Under the pieces are notes generated by a model that made no database searches, was not told the DNA's origin, and saw only the letters and a list, made by a program, of their open reading frames with translations. The translations under genes and the position numbers were made by a program. Shown one piece after another: positions 19,241-27,105 of a DNA stretch of 64,000 nucleotides (position 1 is its first letter; every line of letters begins with the position of its first letter). This stretch comes from Qipengyuania citrea (GTDB lineage Bacteria; Pseudomonadota; Alphaproteobacteria; Sphingomonadales; Sphingomonadaceae), in assembly GCF_024171405.1 (NCBI RefSeq), contig NZ_JALJZT010000002.1, forward strand, positions 1,736,001 to 1,800,000, given 5' to 3'.

Positions 19241-19331
19241 CCGAACCCTTCTCAGGCTATGCAATTAAGTCGCAATATCAAATAAACTACTTCTCATGTC
19301 CGACGCAACCGGCGGCTGTGCTTTAGACCGT

Positions 19332-19949
19332 TCATGCTGCCCTGAGCTCGCGCCTCGCTTGGACGAACACGTCGGCACTTCCCCAGATCGCCAAGCTTGC
19401 CAGGATTCCGGCAACAGCAAGATCAGGCCATGCCGCCCCCGTCCCGAAAACACCGACCGCGGCCGCTAGCACCGCGACGTTTCCGATCGCGTCGTTGCGC
19501 GAACAGATCCATACCGAGCGCATATTCGCGTCCCCGGTTCGATACCGAAAGAGCATCGCCGCGACCGCGAGATTTACTGCGAGCGCCAGGAAACCGACGA
19601 TGCCCATCGTTCCGGCATCCGGAGATGCGCCGGCGAAGAGGCCCCAGATCGCCGAGCCCAGGACCCAAAGACCAAAGCCCAGCATGGTCGCCGCCTTCGC
19701 GAGCGCCGCGCGCGCCCGCCATGCAATCGCCATTCCGGCAACTCCGAGACTGATGGCATAATTGGCCGAATCGCCCAGAAAATCGAGTGCATCGGCCTGT
19801 AGCGCGCGCGAATCGGCGGCAATCCCGGCCACGATTTCGACTGCAAACATGATGGCGTTGAGACCAAGGGCCACCCACAGGACCTTGCGCCATCTCGGAT
19901 CGTTATGGACATCGCCGACATCGGCAGCATCGCAACAATTCTTCGCCAT
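19332..19949 (-). CDS. Short CDF-type cation transporter lacking a C-terminal domain
   Basis: A 205-residue, six-helix membrane protein related to cation diffusion facilitators. The TM2 metal site reads DFLGD (D-x3-D) instead of the H-x3-D of zinc CDFs, and the TM5 site is CSRND. The usual cytosolic domain after TM6 is absent. A Cys pair near the N-terminus (KNCCDA) could bind metal. It is preceded by a strong GAGGAGG ribosome site and by a MerR-type promoter shared with the divergent MerR gene, so it is probably the metal-induced target of that regulator. Confidence 0.85.
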   Translation of the reverse strand: MAKNCCDAADVGDVHNDPRWRKVLWVALGLNAIMFAVEIVAGIAADSRALQADALDFLGDSANYAISLGVAGMAIAWRARAALAKAATMLGFGLWVLGSAIWGLFAGASPDAGTMGIVGFLALAVNLAVAAMLFRYRTGDANMRSVWICSRNDAIGNVAVLAAAVGVFGTGAAWPDLAVAGILASLAIWGSADVFVQARRELRAA

Positions 19950-19982
19950 CCACTCGCCTCCTCGTTTCGAAACGGCCTATTC

Positions 19983-20006
19983 ACCTTGTAGCCACTATAA
20001 GGTCAA
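19983..20006 (-). promoter_or_regulatory. MerR-type operator/promoter between CDF and merR genes
   Basis: A dyad with arms ACCTT and AAGGT around GTAGCCACTAT occupies 19983-20003. On the minus strand it follows a -35 TTGACC (20001-20006), and its far arm lies where a -10 would sit at 19-20 base spacing. This over-long spacer with an internal dyad is the hallmark of metal-responsive MerR promoters, here pointing into the CDF gene. Confidence 0.8.
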
Positions 20007-20024
20007 GCGATTGGAGCTGATGGT

Positions 20025-20432
20025 ATGAGAATTGGTGAAGTCGCACGGAAAACTGGCGTCAAAGCCGAGACGATCCGCTTCTACGAGCGCGAAGGCATTC
20101 TAAGTCCCCCGCCCCGAACTCGGTCTAACTATCGCGATTACGGGCCTGGCGAGGCGGCGAGATTGATCTTCATTCGCCGGGCGCGCGACCTCGGATTTTC
20201 GATGCCGGATATCCGCGAACTGCTCGAGCTCTCGAAAGAGGATGATCGATCCTGCGCTGAGGTTGATTCCTTGGCGCGCGCGCATCTTGGTCAGGTAGAA
20301 AGCAAGATTGCCGCCCTGCAGGTCATGCGCGATGAACTCTCGCGCATGATTGCGAGCTGCGAACAAGACAGGGTGAGCGACTGCAGGATCATTGATGCTC
20401 TGGTCGGCCAAACGACACGAGGTGGCACCTGA
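20025..20432 (+). CDS. MerR-family heavy-metal-responsive regulator
   Basis: A 135-residue activator. The N-terminal winged helix-turn-helix is MRIGEVARKTGVKAETIRFYEREG, followed by a dimerisation helix (residues about 80-115) and a metal-binding tail with Cys at C-x-QDRVSDC and an earlier DRSCAE. The Cys set resembles CadR/PbrR/ZntR (Cd, Pb, Zn, Co sensors). It starts 22 bases past the dyad and is divergent from the short CDF gene. A 3' fragment of a close relative lies at 24949-25089. Confidence 0.9.
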   Translation: MRIGEVARKTGVKAETIRFYEREGILSPPPRTRSNYRDYGPGEAARLIFIRRARDLGFSMPDIRELLELSKEDDRSCAEVDSLARAHLGQVESKIAALQVMRDELSRMIASCEQDRVSDCRIIDALVGQTTRGGT

Positions 20433-20516
20433 GAACTGTATGAGAGCGGCACTCGCATACTAATGTCTGTTGGCCCGTCGCAGCGATGCCATTCGTATGC
20501 TTGACGGTCGTGAGCC

Positions 20517-21199
20517 CTATCGTTCTGGATTTGGGGCTACGCGCAGCAGTGACCATGACCAGCGCCCGATCACGATTGCACCCACCAACCCCATTGCCGC
20601 GTCCATCCAAGCCCAGCCGAGGTACATGCCGGCGAGAAGGGCCACGATAGCCAGGACCGAAGTCAGGGCATCGGCAAGCACGTGGAAATAGGCGGAGCGC
20701 AGATTGTTGTCGGCATGCGCATGGTCGTGGTGATGATGATGGTCGTGATCATGCCCATGGTGATGATCGGCACCAAGCAGCCAGGCACTCGCGAGGTTCA
20801 CCACGAGGCCGAGCACGGCGATCCAGATAGCCTCGGTATAGGCAATCGTGAGCGGACTGACGAACCTTTGAGCCGATTCAACCGCGATCCCGATTGCGAA
20901 GATGGCGAGGACAAGCGCGCTCGCGAAGCCGGCGAGGTCGCCCACCTTGCCGGTACCGAATGTGAAACGCGGGTTGTTCGCATGGCGCTTGGCAAACCAG
21001 TAGGCGAAGGCCGCGACGCCCAAGGCACCTGCATGGGTCGCCATGTGGATACCATCGGCGAGAAGAGCCATCGATCCGGTCCACAGGCCCGCAACAATTT
21101 CGACCACCATCATCACGGCGGTCAACGCAACGACATAGCGCGTGCGCCGCTCATGCGCGTCGTGCGAGGCGCTCAGGAAGTTGTGATCATGGGCGAGCG
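20517..21199 (-). pseudogene. Truncated duplicate of dmeF (CDF transporter)
   Basis: Bases 20540-21199 copy 33654-34313 (part of the intact dmeF) with no gaps and roughly 15 mismatches by eye. The copy lacks the real N-terminal start and the 90-residue cytosolic C-terminal domain. After SWSLLR the frame runs into seven unrelated residues and stops. It keeps the six membrane helices and the His-rich loop. A product could only start at an internal Met (21125). It is most likely a remnant left by duplication or recombination. Confidence 0.85.
20540..21199 (+). repeat. 660-bp direct repeat, copy 1
   Basis: Left copy of a direct repeat whose partner is at 33654-34313, a constant offset of 13,114 bases. 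Both are in the same orientation. The repeat unit is the central part of dmeF. Confidence 0.93.
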
Positions 21200-21813
21200 C
21201 GGAGCACGCGACGTGGGCACCCGGGATAAATCTCGCTCTTAAACACAGACCTCATGCGGATGTCGGTGGATAAGCCAATGCGCGAAGAGTCAGACGAGGT
21301 GCTAAGCGGCGAGGCCAAGGGGACGATAATCGCGATGGACCCCGACGCGAGCACTGCCGCCATGAAGCGTGGCACCGTTCCCAAGATCGGTTGGCCAGCG
21401 ATGAGCGCTGGTGACCGATGAGCAAGCCCTGGGGAAATTGAGCGCAGTGAGGGGAAGGCCTCTGAATTTCGTACTGGAAGAAATAGCGGCGTCATTTCGG
21501 CGGTGGCGCCGCTGAAGGACGATAGTTGGGAGGGCTGATGTGCGCAGGTGCCGGTTCTTTCACAAGGGGGTGAACATGCCAGGCGTTGAAAAGCCAATTT
21601 CTCAAGATCGAGGCGAGCCTCCCAAGAGCCCTGGCCTCACCGCTTCGGGGTTAGGGGTGCCACCCCCGGTGGCTTGCGCAGCGCCAAAAGCGCTTTCGCT
21701 CGATGACCTACGCGGACCCCACCCCCTTACCATACCTTCGCCGCAGGCCGGCATGATCGACCGGAGCGAGCGGGCTCCTCGCATCGCCCTAACATCCAGT
21801 GAGGAGGAAGATC
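21200..21813. other. 614-base stretch with no recognised gene
   Basis: Between the dmeF remnant and the FkbH-like gene. A 55-codon open frame on + (21254-21421) and some overlapping frames on - have no recognisable product. A C/G-rich stretch at 21650-21730 has small hairpins, for example AGCGC-CAAAA-GCGCT. It is probably the scar of a recombination or insertion event. Confidence 0.5.
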
Positions 21814-23640
21814 ATGTTTGAATTCGACAAATCCAATAAGGAGAACCGCCCACCTTCGCCACCAAACAAGCCCGTGCGAGCTCCGGTTCGTGCGCAGCAT
21901 CGTAGTCAGTTGCTTTGGGGAGAGCATTGCACCGAATGCGCCGCGCCAGATTGCTACGAAAGCTGCTCGCTCTACGACCCACGGCCCGATGGCCGCTGTC
22001 GACGGTTTGAGTTCGGAGCATTGCCCAATCGACACTTCCCTTCGGCGGGCAGTGCCGCCGCCGAGATCAAGTTCAGACGATGGGCGCGTCTTATGGCGAA
22101 GGGGAATACGTTGCTGCTTCCCAGTTGGCTGGCAACCGCGGCTGAGTGGCTGATCTTACGAACGTCGCCCATCTTGGACGCAATCGGATCGCTCGCAGCA
22201 AGAGTTTCGGGGGATCGCCGCTGGTCGTACCTTGGATACCATGTCTGGGACAGAATGACCGGGATTGCCGCCAGATTTCAAACCGAGCGCCCCTATGCGC
22301 TTGCGATCGAAATATTCAATCCGAACGACCGGATCGTGGAACTGGTGCTGCAAATCTCGGTTGATCGAAGCCGGATGCTCCCGCGACGCGAGGAGCATAA
22401 ACTACCCTTGCCGTTCTACGAAACGCTCCGCATTCCTTCCGGACACTTTTCTCAGATCATCCCTGGGGAAAAATTCGCTCCAATCGCTTCTTCGGGACTA
22501 CCATTCGAAATCGCGATCGAGCCACTTCAGGAAGATACTCATCTGGTCTTCCTGACATTAGATCTAATCGCGCAACCCAAAAAGATCGACGAACAGAAAC
22601 TGGGGCAGGATCTGCCCGTCAAATGTGTCATATTCGATCTCGACGAGACGTTATGGAAAGGCACGTTGGTCGAAGGCGACGTCCAGCTGAAGAGCGGGAT
22701 CGCGCACCTTTTTGAGGTGCTCGACCACAAAGGAATTCTGATTTCGGTGGTAAGCAAGAATGATCCGGCTGCGGCCGAGGAACAGCTTCGGGCCTTTGGC
22801 CTGGATCAATATGTGCTGAAATCGCAAGTTGGCTGGCGCCCCAAGTCGGAAGGTGTGAAGGCAATAGCGGACCAGCTCAATATCGGGACCGATGCGCTGC
22901 TTCTAATCGATGACAGTCCTTTCGAGCGGGCCGAGGTCGAACGTGCCGTGACCGGCGTCAGAACCTTGTCGGAAAAGGCGCTGGACGACTTGCTTGACGA
23001 CCCTCGACTGGCCGGCGCCGCAACGAGCGAGTCGAAGGAGCGGCGCCGCTTATACAAGGAAGCGGAAACGCGGAAGGAAGCATCCACATCCTTCGATGGA
23101 AACTACGACGATTTTCTCCGCTCTTGCGAAATTCGTTTGACGATACGGACCAATGAGTTGCGTGACACAGAGCGTATTCAAGAGCTCGTCCAGCGAACTA
23201 ACCAGCTAAATTTCTCCGGCCACAAATACTCAAATCGTGAAGTAGCACTGCTTCTGGATGACCCCACCTTAGTTCGCCATGTAATAGAATGCTCCGACCG
23301 CTATGGTAGTTATGGAGTGGTCGGCTTTTGTCTTACACGCCTTGAAGGCAAGGTGCTGCGCATCGAAGACCTGATGCTCTCATGCCGCGTACAGGGGAAG
23401 CAGATCGAACGTGCTCTGCTATCCCACTTAACAAACAGCAATGGCCATATGCTTGACGCTGTAGAGATCGCTTTCCACCAAACCAAGCGGAATGGACCGG
23501 CTAATGCGGTCCTCGACGACTTGGGCTTCGAACCCACAACAAATGAGGTTCGCCGCATCACAATGACGCCCGGAATGTTCGACACCGACATCGTAACGAT
23601 CGAATATCATCAGCCGGGGCCGACAGGCGATCTAGCGTAG
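21814..23640 (+). CDS. HAD-IIIC / FkbH-like protein with Cys-rich N-terminal domain
   Basis: A 608-residue protein. A HAD-IIIC phosphatase-like domain starts near residue 270 (VKCVIFDLDETLWKG, then SVVSKND and IDDSPFERAEVE). It is followed by an FkbH-type GNAT-like C-terminal domain (VQRTNQLNFSGHKYS). FkbH proteins load glyceryl units from 1,3-bisphosphoglycerate onto carrier proteins; no carrier is seen here. The first 60 residues hold a Cys cluster (CTECAAPDCYESC, then a further Cys) that looks like a metal site and is unusual for the family. The Met at 21814 follows a strong GAGGAGGAAG. Its end overlaps the convergent membrane gene by 9 bases. Confidence 0.82.
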   Translation: MFEFDKSNKENRPPSPPNKPVRAPVRAQHRSQLLWGEHCTECAAPDCYESCSLYDPRPDGRCRRFEFGALPNRHFPSAGSAAAEIKFRRWARLMAKGNTLLLPSWLATAAEWLILRTSPILDAIGSLAARVSGDRRWSYLGYHVWDRMTGIAARFQTERPYALAIEIFNPNDRIVELVLQISVDRSRMLPRREEHKLPLPFYETLRIPSGHFSQIIPGEKFAPIASSGLPFEIAIEPLQEDTHLVFLTLDLIAQPKKIDEQKLGQDLPVKCVIFDLDETLWKGTLVEGDVQLKSGIAHLFEVLDHKGILISVVSKNDPAAAEEQLRAFGLDQYVLKSQVGWRPKSEGVKAIADQLNIGTDALLLIDDSPFERAEVERAVTGVRTLSEKALDDLLDDPRLAGAATSESKERRRLYKEAETRKEASTSFDGNYDDFLRSCEIRLTIRTNELRDTERIQELVQRTNQLNFSGHKYSNREVALLLDDPTLVRHVIECSDRYGSYGVVGFCLTRLEGKVLRIEDLMLSCRVQGKQIERALLSHLTNSNGHMLDAVEIAFHQTKRNGPANAVLDDLGFEPTTNEVRRITMTPGMFDTDIVTIEYHQPGPTGDLA

Positions 23641-24729
23641 CGTACTGAAAGAGCCGTTTTTGTACCAAGTCATGAAGCGATTGATCGCGAACCATCCAAT
23701 TCCGACCGATATGAACAGTTCTTTGAATTCGGTAGCGTTGGGTATTTCGATCATTCGCTGACCGAGCGTGAGGAAGATCGACTGGCCCGCAAGGATCCCG
23801 AAGGCTAAGAATCCGAAAAGGCATGCCTCACCTCTGTCTCCGCGCAGGCGGGCAGCATTCCCGAACGCAAGCAGGACGAGCAAAGTGGCGAATGCGGTCA
23901 CCTGAATGGGTATCAGGTTCCAGTGTCCGTAATTGAACATTGCCGTCGGCGCACTGATGGCGGCGACGCTGCGCGCTGGTAAGAAACCAAGCAATGCGTC
24001 GAGTGCTGCGACGCCAGGCCTTACAGTTTCCCGCAACAGGGGAAACAGGCACAGAAATATCCCGGCACCGGTATAGTAAACGGTTTCCGACAGGTCCGTA
24101 TGGATATTGTGGAGATTGAATTCTCCCTGCCAATTGATCTCCTCGATTGCAGCCGGCGTGTCGAAATCGGCGATGCGCTGCATCCATGAAATCTCCTCCA
24201 TGCCGATCAGGAAGAAGAGTAGAGCGAACCCGCTGGCAATCAACACCGGGACGTGTCTCAGCCGCCCGCCCTTTAGATTTCGAGCTCGTATCAGAGTCTC
24301 GACCGCGAATAGGCAGCCCGCGCCGAGCGTGAGGATTGCTGACAGCCATTCCGCCGCGCTGTCTTCCTCGGCCATGGCACGGAACGTTTCGGGATCGGCG
24401 AGAAAAACCGCCGTTAGACCTAACCCTGTAAGCATCGCGGCGAGCGCGAGGGTCCGCTGGGTAATTGTCAACCGCCCACGGCAAAGCGCAGTATCCGCCG
24501 CCCCCAATATAAGCACGCTGACCAACGTTCCCGCAATTGCCAAGGCGAACAATGAACGAAGCAGGAAATACGTCGTGAAGACCGGTGGCTCCTCCCTGAC
24601 CGGGTAGAGGCCGAGAGCGAGAAACTCGTAGGCCGTCAGGGCAGACCACGAGAGAATCGACGCGAGCGCAATGGCCAGAAACCACGCCAAATATTTTACG
24701 GTTCCAAGGTTGCGTAGTCTGCCAATCAT
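23632..24729 (-). CDS. Polytopic membrane protein of unknown function
   Basis: About 365 residues with roughly nine hydrophobic segments, starting with LAWFLAIALASILSWSALTA near residue 15. Between helices there are loops such as MEEISWMQRI and a polar stretch INWQGEFNLHNIHTDLSET. I do not recognise a characterised family. The Met at 24729 is chosen; a longer form from 24816 would add 29 residues without clear support. It converges on the FkbH-like gene and may belong to the same acquired pair, perhaps for a surface glycan or lipid (speculative). Confidence 0.7.
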   Translation of the reverse strand: MIGRLRNLGTVKYLAWFLAIALASILSWSALTAYEFLALGLYPVREEPPVFTTYFLLRSLFALAIAGTLVSVLILGAADTALCRGRLTITQRTLALAAMLTGLGLTAVFLADPETFRAMAEEDSAAEWLSAILTLGAGCLFAVETLIRARNLKGGRLRHVPVLIASGFALLFFLIGMEEISWMQRIADFDTPAAIEEINWQGEFNLHNIHTDLSETVYYTGAGIFLCLFPLLRETVRPGVAALDALLGFLPARSVAAISAPTAMFNYGHWNLIPIQVTAFATLLVLLAFGNAARLRGDRGEACLFGFLAFGILAGQSIFLTLGQRMIEIPNATEFKELFISVGIGWFAINRFMTWYKNGSFSTLR

Positions 24730-24948
24730 CTCAGACTCGTCTCTAGCGATTGATCGGGTTACGAGAGACACATAATACATTCCAAACTGTGAAGGTTTTG
24801 CAAAACGGCCATCCACTGAAACACGAGAGATACGCCTTCTCCCGACTTATCAGCAGGTTAGCGCTGCCCGGCATCACGTATAAGGCGAATACTAGAAAGC
24901 CGATAACACTCTTCGTTCCGGCATTCGGTCGATACATCAGCGCGCTCA

Positions 24949-25089
24949 CATCTTAATCAGGTAGTACATAAGATTGCCGCCCTGCAGATCATGCGCGATG
25001 AACTTTCGCGCATGATCGCAAGCTGTGAACACGATACCATCAGCGACTGCAGGATAATCGATACTTTTGCCGCTTCGCAGGGCCCCTGA
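24949..25089 (+). pseudogene. 3' fragment of a merR-type regulator gene
   Basis: Forty-six codons matching the C-terminus of the MerR protein at 20025-20432: HLNQVVHKIAALQIMRDELS followed by an SCEHDTISDCRIID-like tail and a stop. The N-terminal DNA-binding half is missing. The two nucleotide copies are easily aligned across this stretch. It marks a second rearrangement junction inside the metal segment. Confidence 0.82.
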
Positions 25090-25267
25090 TTGCAGGAGCA
25101 GCTCACGACAGTCAGCGCCTGCGGACTCCATTTTCACGTAGCACCGAGGGAGTACGATGCTTGGGGACAAGCGCATTGTCGCAGTCTTGCGCTCGGCACG
25201 CCAGGAAGATCGCGTGTCCAATTGCGAATCGTTCGGCAAGAAGGATTCGCAGCTGAACCTTGAGGTC

Positions 25268-26080
25268 TTAGATAGCATCGAGCGAGGTTGATGTTAGGAC
25301 GACGTGCGTCTCCAGCGCACGATGATGCTCGCCAAGGTTCCAGACATGAACGTGGTGGACGCTCTCGATACCTCTCTGATTTTCGAGAAAGGCAACGATC
25401 CGATCGAACTCCAGCTCGTCGGGTACTGCGCCCATCAGGAGGCGTACAGTTCGTGGAAGAAGGGTTACACCTTGCCAGATCACGTAGCCGGCGATGATCA
25501 CGGTTATGACAAGGTCCGCCACGTAGAGTTCGTAAAGCAAGATCAGGGCACCGGCCACGATCACTCCGACCGATGCCATCGCGTCCGACACGTTGTGCAG
25601 GAACGCCGCTTTCATGTTGATGCTGTCCTTGGCACCGCGGTGCGTGATGAAGGCGGTGGCGAGGTCGATCACCAGAGCGACGCCTGCGACCCAGATCACG
25701 GTCCATCCCTCGACTGGCTGCGGATCTGCGAACCGATTGATCGCCTCCACAAAGAGGTAAAAGCCGATGATAAGCAATGTGGTAAGGTTGATCAGCGCGG
25801 CGACAACCTCCCCCTGCGCGTAACCGAAGGTCATCAGCTTGTCGGCCGGTCGCCTGCCTATCTTGCGGGCGAACCACGCGATACCAAGCGCTGCTGCGTC
25901 GCTGAAGTTGTGCAGCGCGTCGGCGATGAGCGCGAGCGAGCCGGACACTATGCCGCCGACGACTTGCGCCAGTGTAAGCAAGACATTTATCGCGACCGCA
26001 AAGATCAGCTGGCGATCGCTCAGATTTTTCTCGGCGTGGCTATGCCCGGCGTTACTGCCGTGATCGTGCTGCGCGCTCAT
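25268..26080 (-). CDS. czcD: CzcD-type zinc/cobalt CDF transporter, shortened by an in-frame stop
   Basis: Exports Zn/Co/Cd from the cytoplasm by proton exchange. 270 residues: a His-containing N-terminus (HDHGSNAGHSH), TM2 site ADALHNFSD (H-x3-D), TM5 site HNVSDAMAS, then a cytosolic domain with HHVHVWNLGEHHRALETHV. A TAA at 25268-25270 ends it after SLDAI. The same frame continues as 52 codons (to 25112) that read like the rest of the domain (LLAERFAIGH and a Cys pair). This suggests a nonsense change. The start overlaps the next gene's stop (ATGA). Confidence 0.85.
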   Translation of the reverse strand: MSAQHDHGSNAGHSHAEKNLSDRQLIFAVAINVLLTLAQVVGGIVSGSLALIADALHNFSDAAALGIAWFARKIGRRPADKLMTFGYAQGEVVAALINLTTLLIIGFYLFVEAINRFADPQPVEGWTVIWVAGVALVIDLATAFITHRGAKDSINMKAAFLHNVSDAMASVGVIVAGALILLYELYVADLVITVIIAGYVIWQGVTLLPRTVRLLMGAVPDELEFDRIVAFLENQRGIESVHHVHVWNLGEHHRALETHVVLTSTSLDAI

Positions 26081-26715
26081 AGTCGAAACTGATCGCCTCC
26101 CTCGTGCTCGGTTCCTTCCTCGTCATGGATATCGTGATGAGCATCCCGAAGGATCTGGACGCCGCCGTATAGTGCGATGCACGCCACGGCGATGCCCACG
26201 ACGAGATCGGGCCAGTTGGCACCTGTCAGCATCACGATGATTCCGGCGATGATGATGCCGCCATTGGCGATGAAATCGTTGAAGCTGAAAGTCGTCGCGG
26301 CGCGCATGCTGACGTCTTTCTCTTTCGTCCGCTGCAGCATCCGCAGGCAGATCAGGTTCACGATCGCCGCGACCGCCGCCATCGCCAGCATCATGAAGCC
26401 GCCTGGATCCGATCCTTCGACGAACCGGCGGACAGCATCGAAGATCACGCCAGCGGCAAACACCAACAGCATGATGCCGGAGAAGCGTGCCGCGCCGCGC
26501 TGCCAGACGCGCGACCGCGTTAAGGCAAGAAGGCTGAGCGCATAGACGATTGCGTCTGATGAATTGTCGAGGCCATTCGCCAGAAGCGCGTTTGAATCCG
26601 CGAAATAGCCGACGACGAAAAACCCGATGGCGATAGCCACATTCAGCCAGAGGACGATCCATAGCGTGCGACGCTTTTCGGCCGGTCCGATATCCAAGTC
26701 ATGTTTGCCGCTCAT
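26077..26715 (-). CDS. Short CDF-like cation transporter
   Basis: A 212-residue six-helix protein related to cation diffusion facilitators but without a real cytosolic domain. The TM2 site is DNSSD (D-x3-D) and the TM5 site is FSFND. The acidic, His-containing tail HHDIHDEEGTEHEGGD could bind metal. It resembles the transporter at 19332-19949 in plan. The Met at 26715 overlaps the preceding gene's stop (ATGA). It lies between czcA and czcD in one tightly packed minus-strand operon. Confidence 0.85.
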   Translation of the reverse strand: MSGKHDLDIGPAEKRRTLWIVLWLNVAIAIGFFVVGYFADSNALLANGLDNSSDAIVYALSLLALTRSRVWQRGAARFSGIMLLVFAAGVIFDAVRRFVEGSDPGGFMMLAMAAVAAIVNLICLRMLQRTKEKDVSMRAATTFSFNDFIANGGIIIAGIIVMLTGANWPDLVVGIAVACIALYGGVQILRDAHHDIHDEEGTEHEGGDQFRL

Positions 26716-27083
26716 GAGGCGCGCCCTCCCGCTCTTGCCCATTCCTCCACAGCTCGACGCTCGGACGACTGAAAGAACTTCATCCCGGCGTGGAAAAGCG
26801 GATCGAAGAGCTTCGCGCCCCTTCCATCCCACCGACTGTCGCCGACGATGGAGTTTCGACAGAGGATGACCTTGTGCCCGACGTCGAACCTGAGGTCGCT
26901 ACACAGACCTCCGATATGCCAGTGCGCGAAATCGGGCGTGCTCTCGATTATCGCCGGAACGGCACCGGATTTGCACCCGGCGACGCGTTCGAGCGTGGGC
27001 ACGAGGCTGTCGGAAGGCGACGCATCGCGCGCGCCGCCCGCCCGGATCCAAAGCTGTTCGTTCTCTTTCTTCATTGCGAGCAT
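26712..27083 (-). CDS. Hypothetical protein inside the czc operon
   Basis: A 123-residue soluble protein I do not recognise. It has two Cys-containing stretches (ERVAGCKSGAV, HIGGLCSDLRFDVGHKVILC) and a polar C-terminus. It follows czcA by 22 bases and overlaps the next transporter gene as ATGA, with GGAG upstream of its start, which argues that it is a real, co-translated gene. A role in metal handling is inferred only from position. Confidence 0.65.
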   Translation of the reverse strand: MLAMKKENEQLWIRAGGARDASPSDSLVPTLERVAGCKSGAVPAIIESTPDFAHWHIGGLCSDLRFDVGHKVILCRNSIVGDSRWDGRGAKLFDPLFHAGMKFFQSSERRAVEEWARAGGRAS

Positions 27084-27105
27084 GATACTCTCCCGTTCCT
27101 AGCGC

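Noticed and set aside
20750..20770. Repeated CAT/GTG-type trinucleotides suggesting a tandem repeat
   Set aside because: They encode the His-rich loop of the CDF transporter and are coding, not a separate repeat element.
25156..25290. 44-codon plus-strand frame next to the czcD stop
   Set aside because: It is antisense to the continuing CDF frame and has no family match, so it is more likely a shadow.
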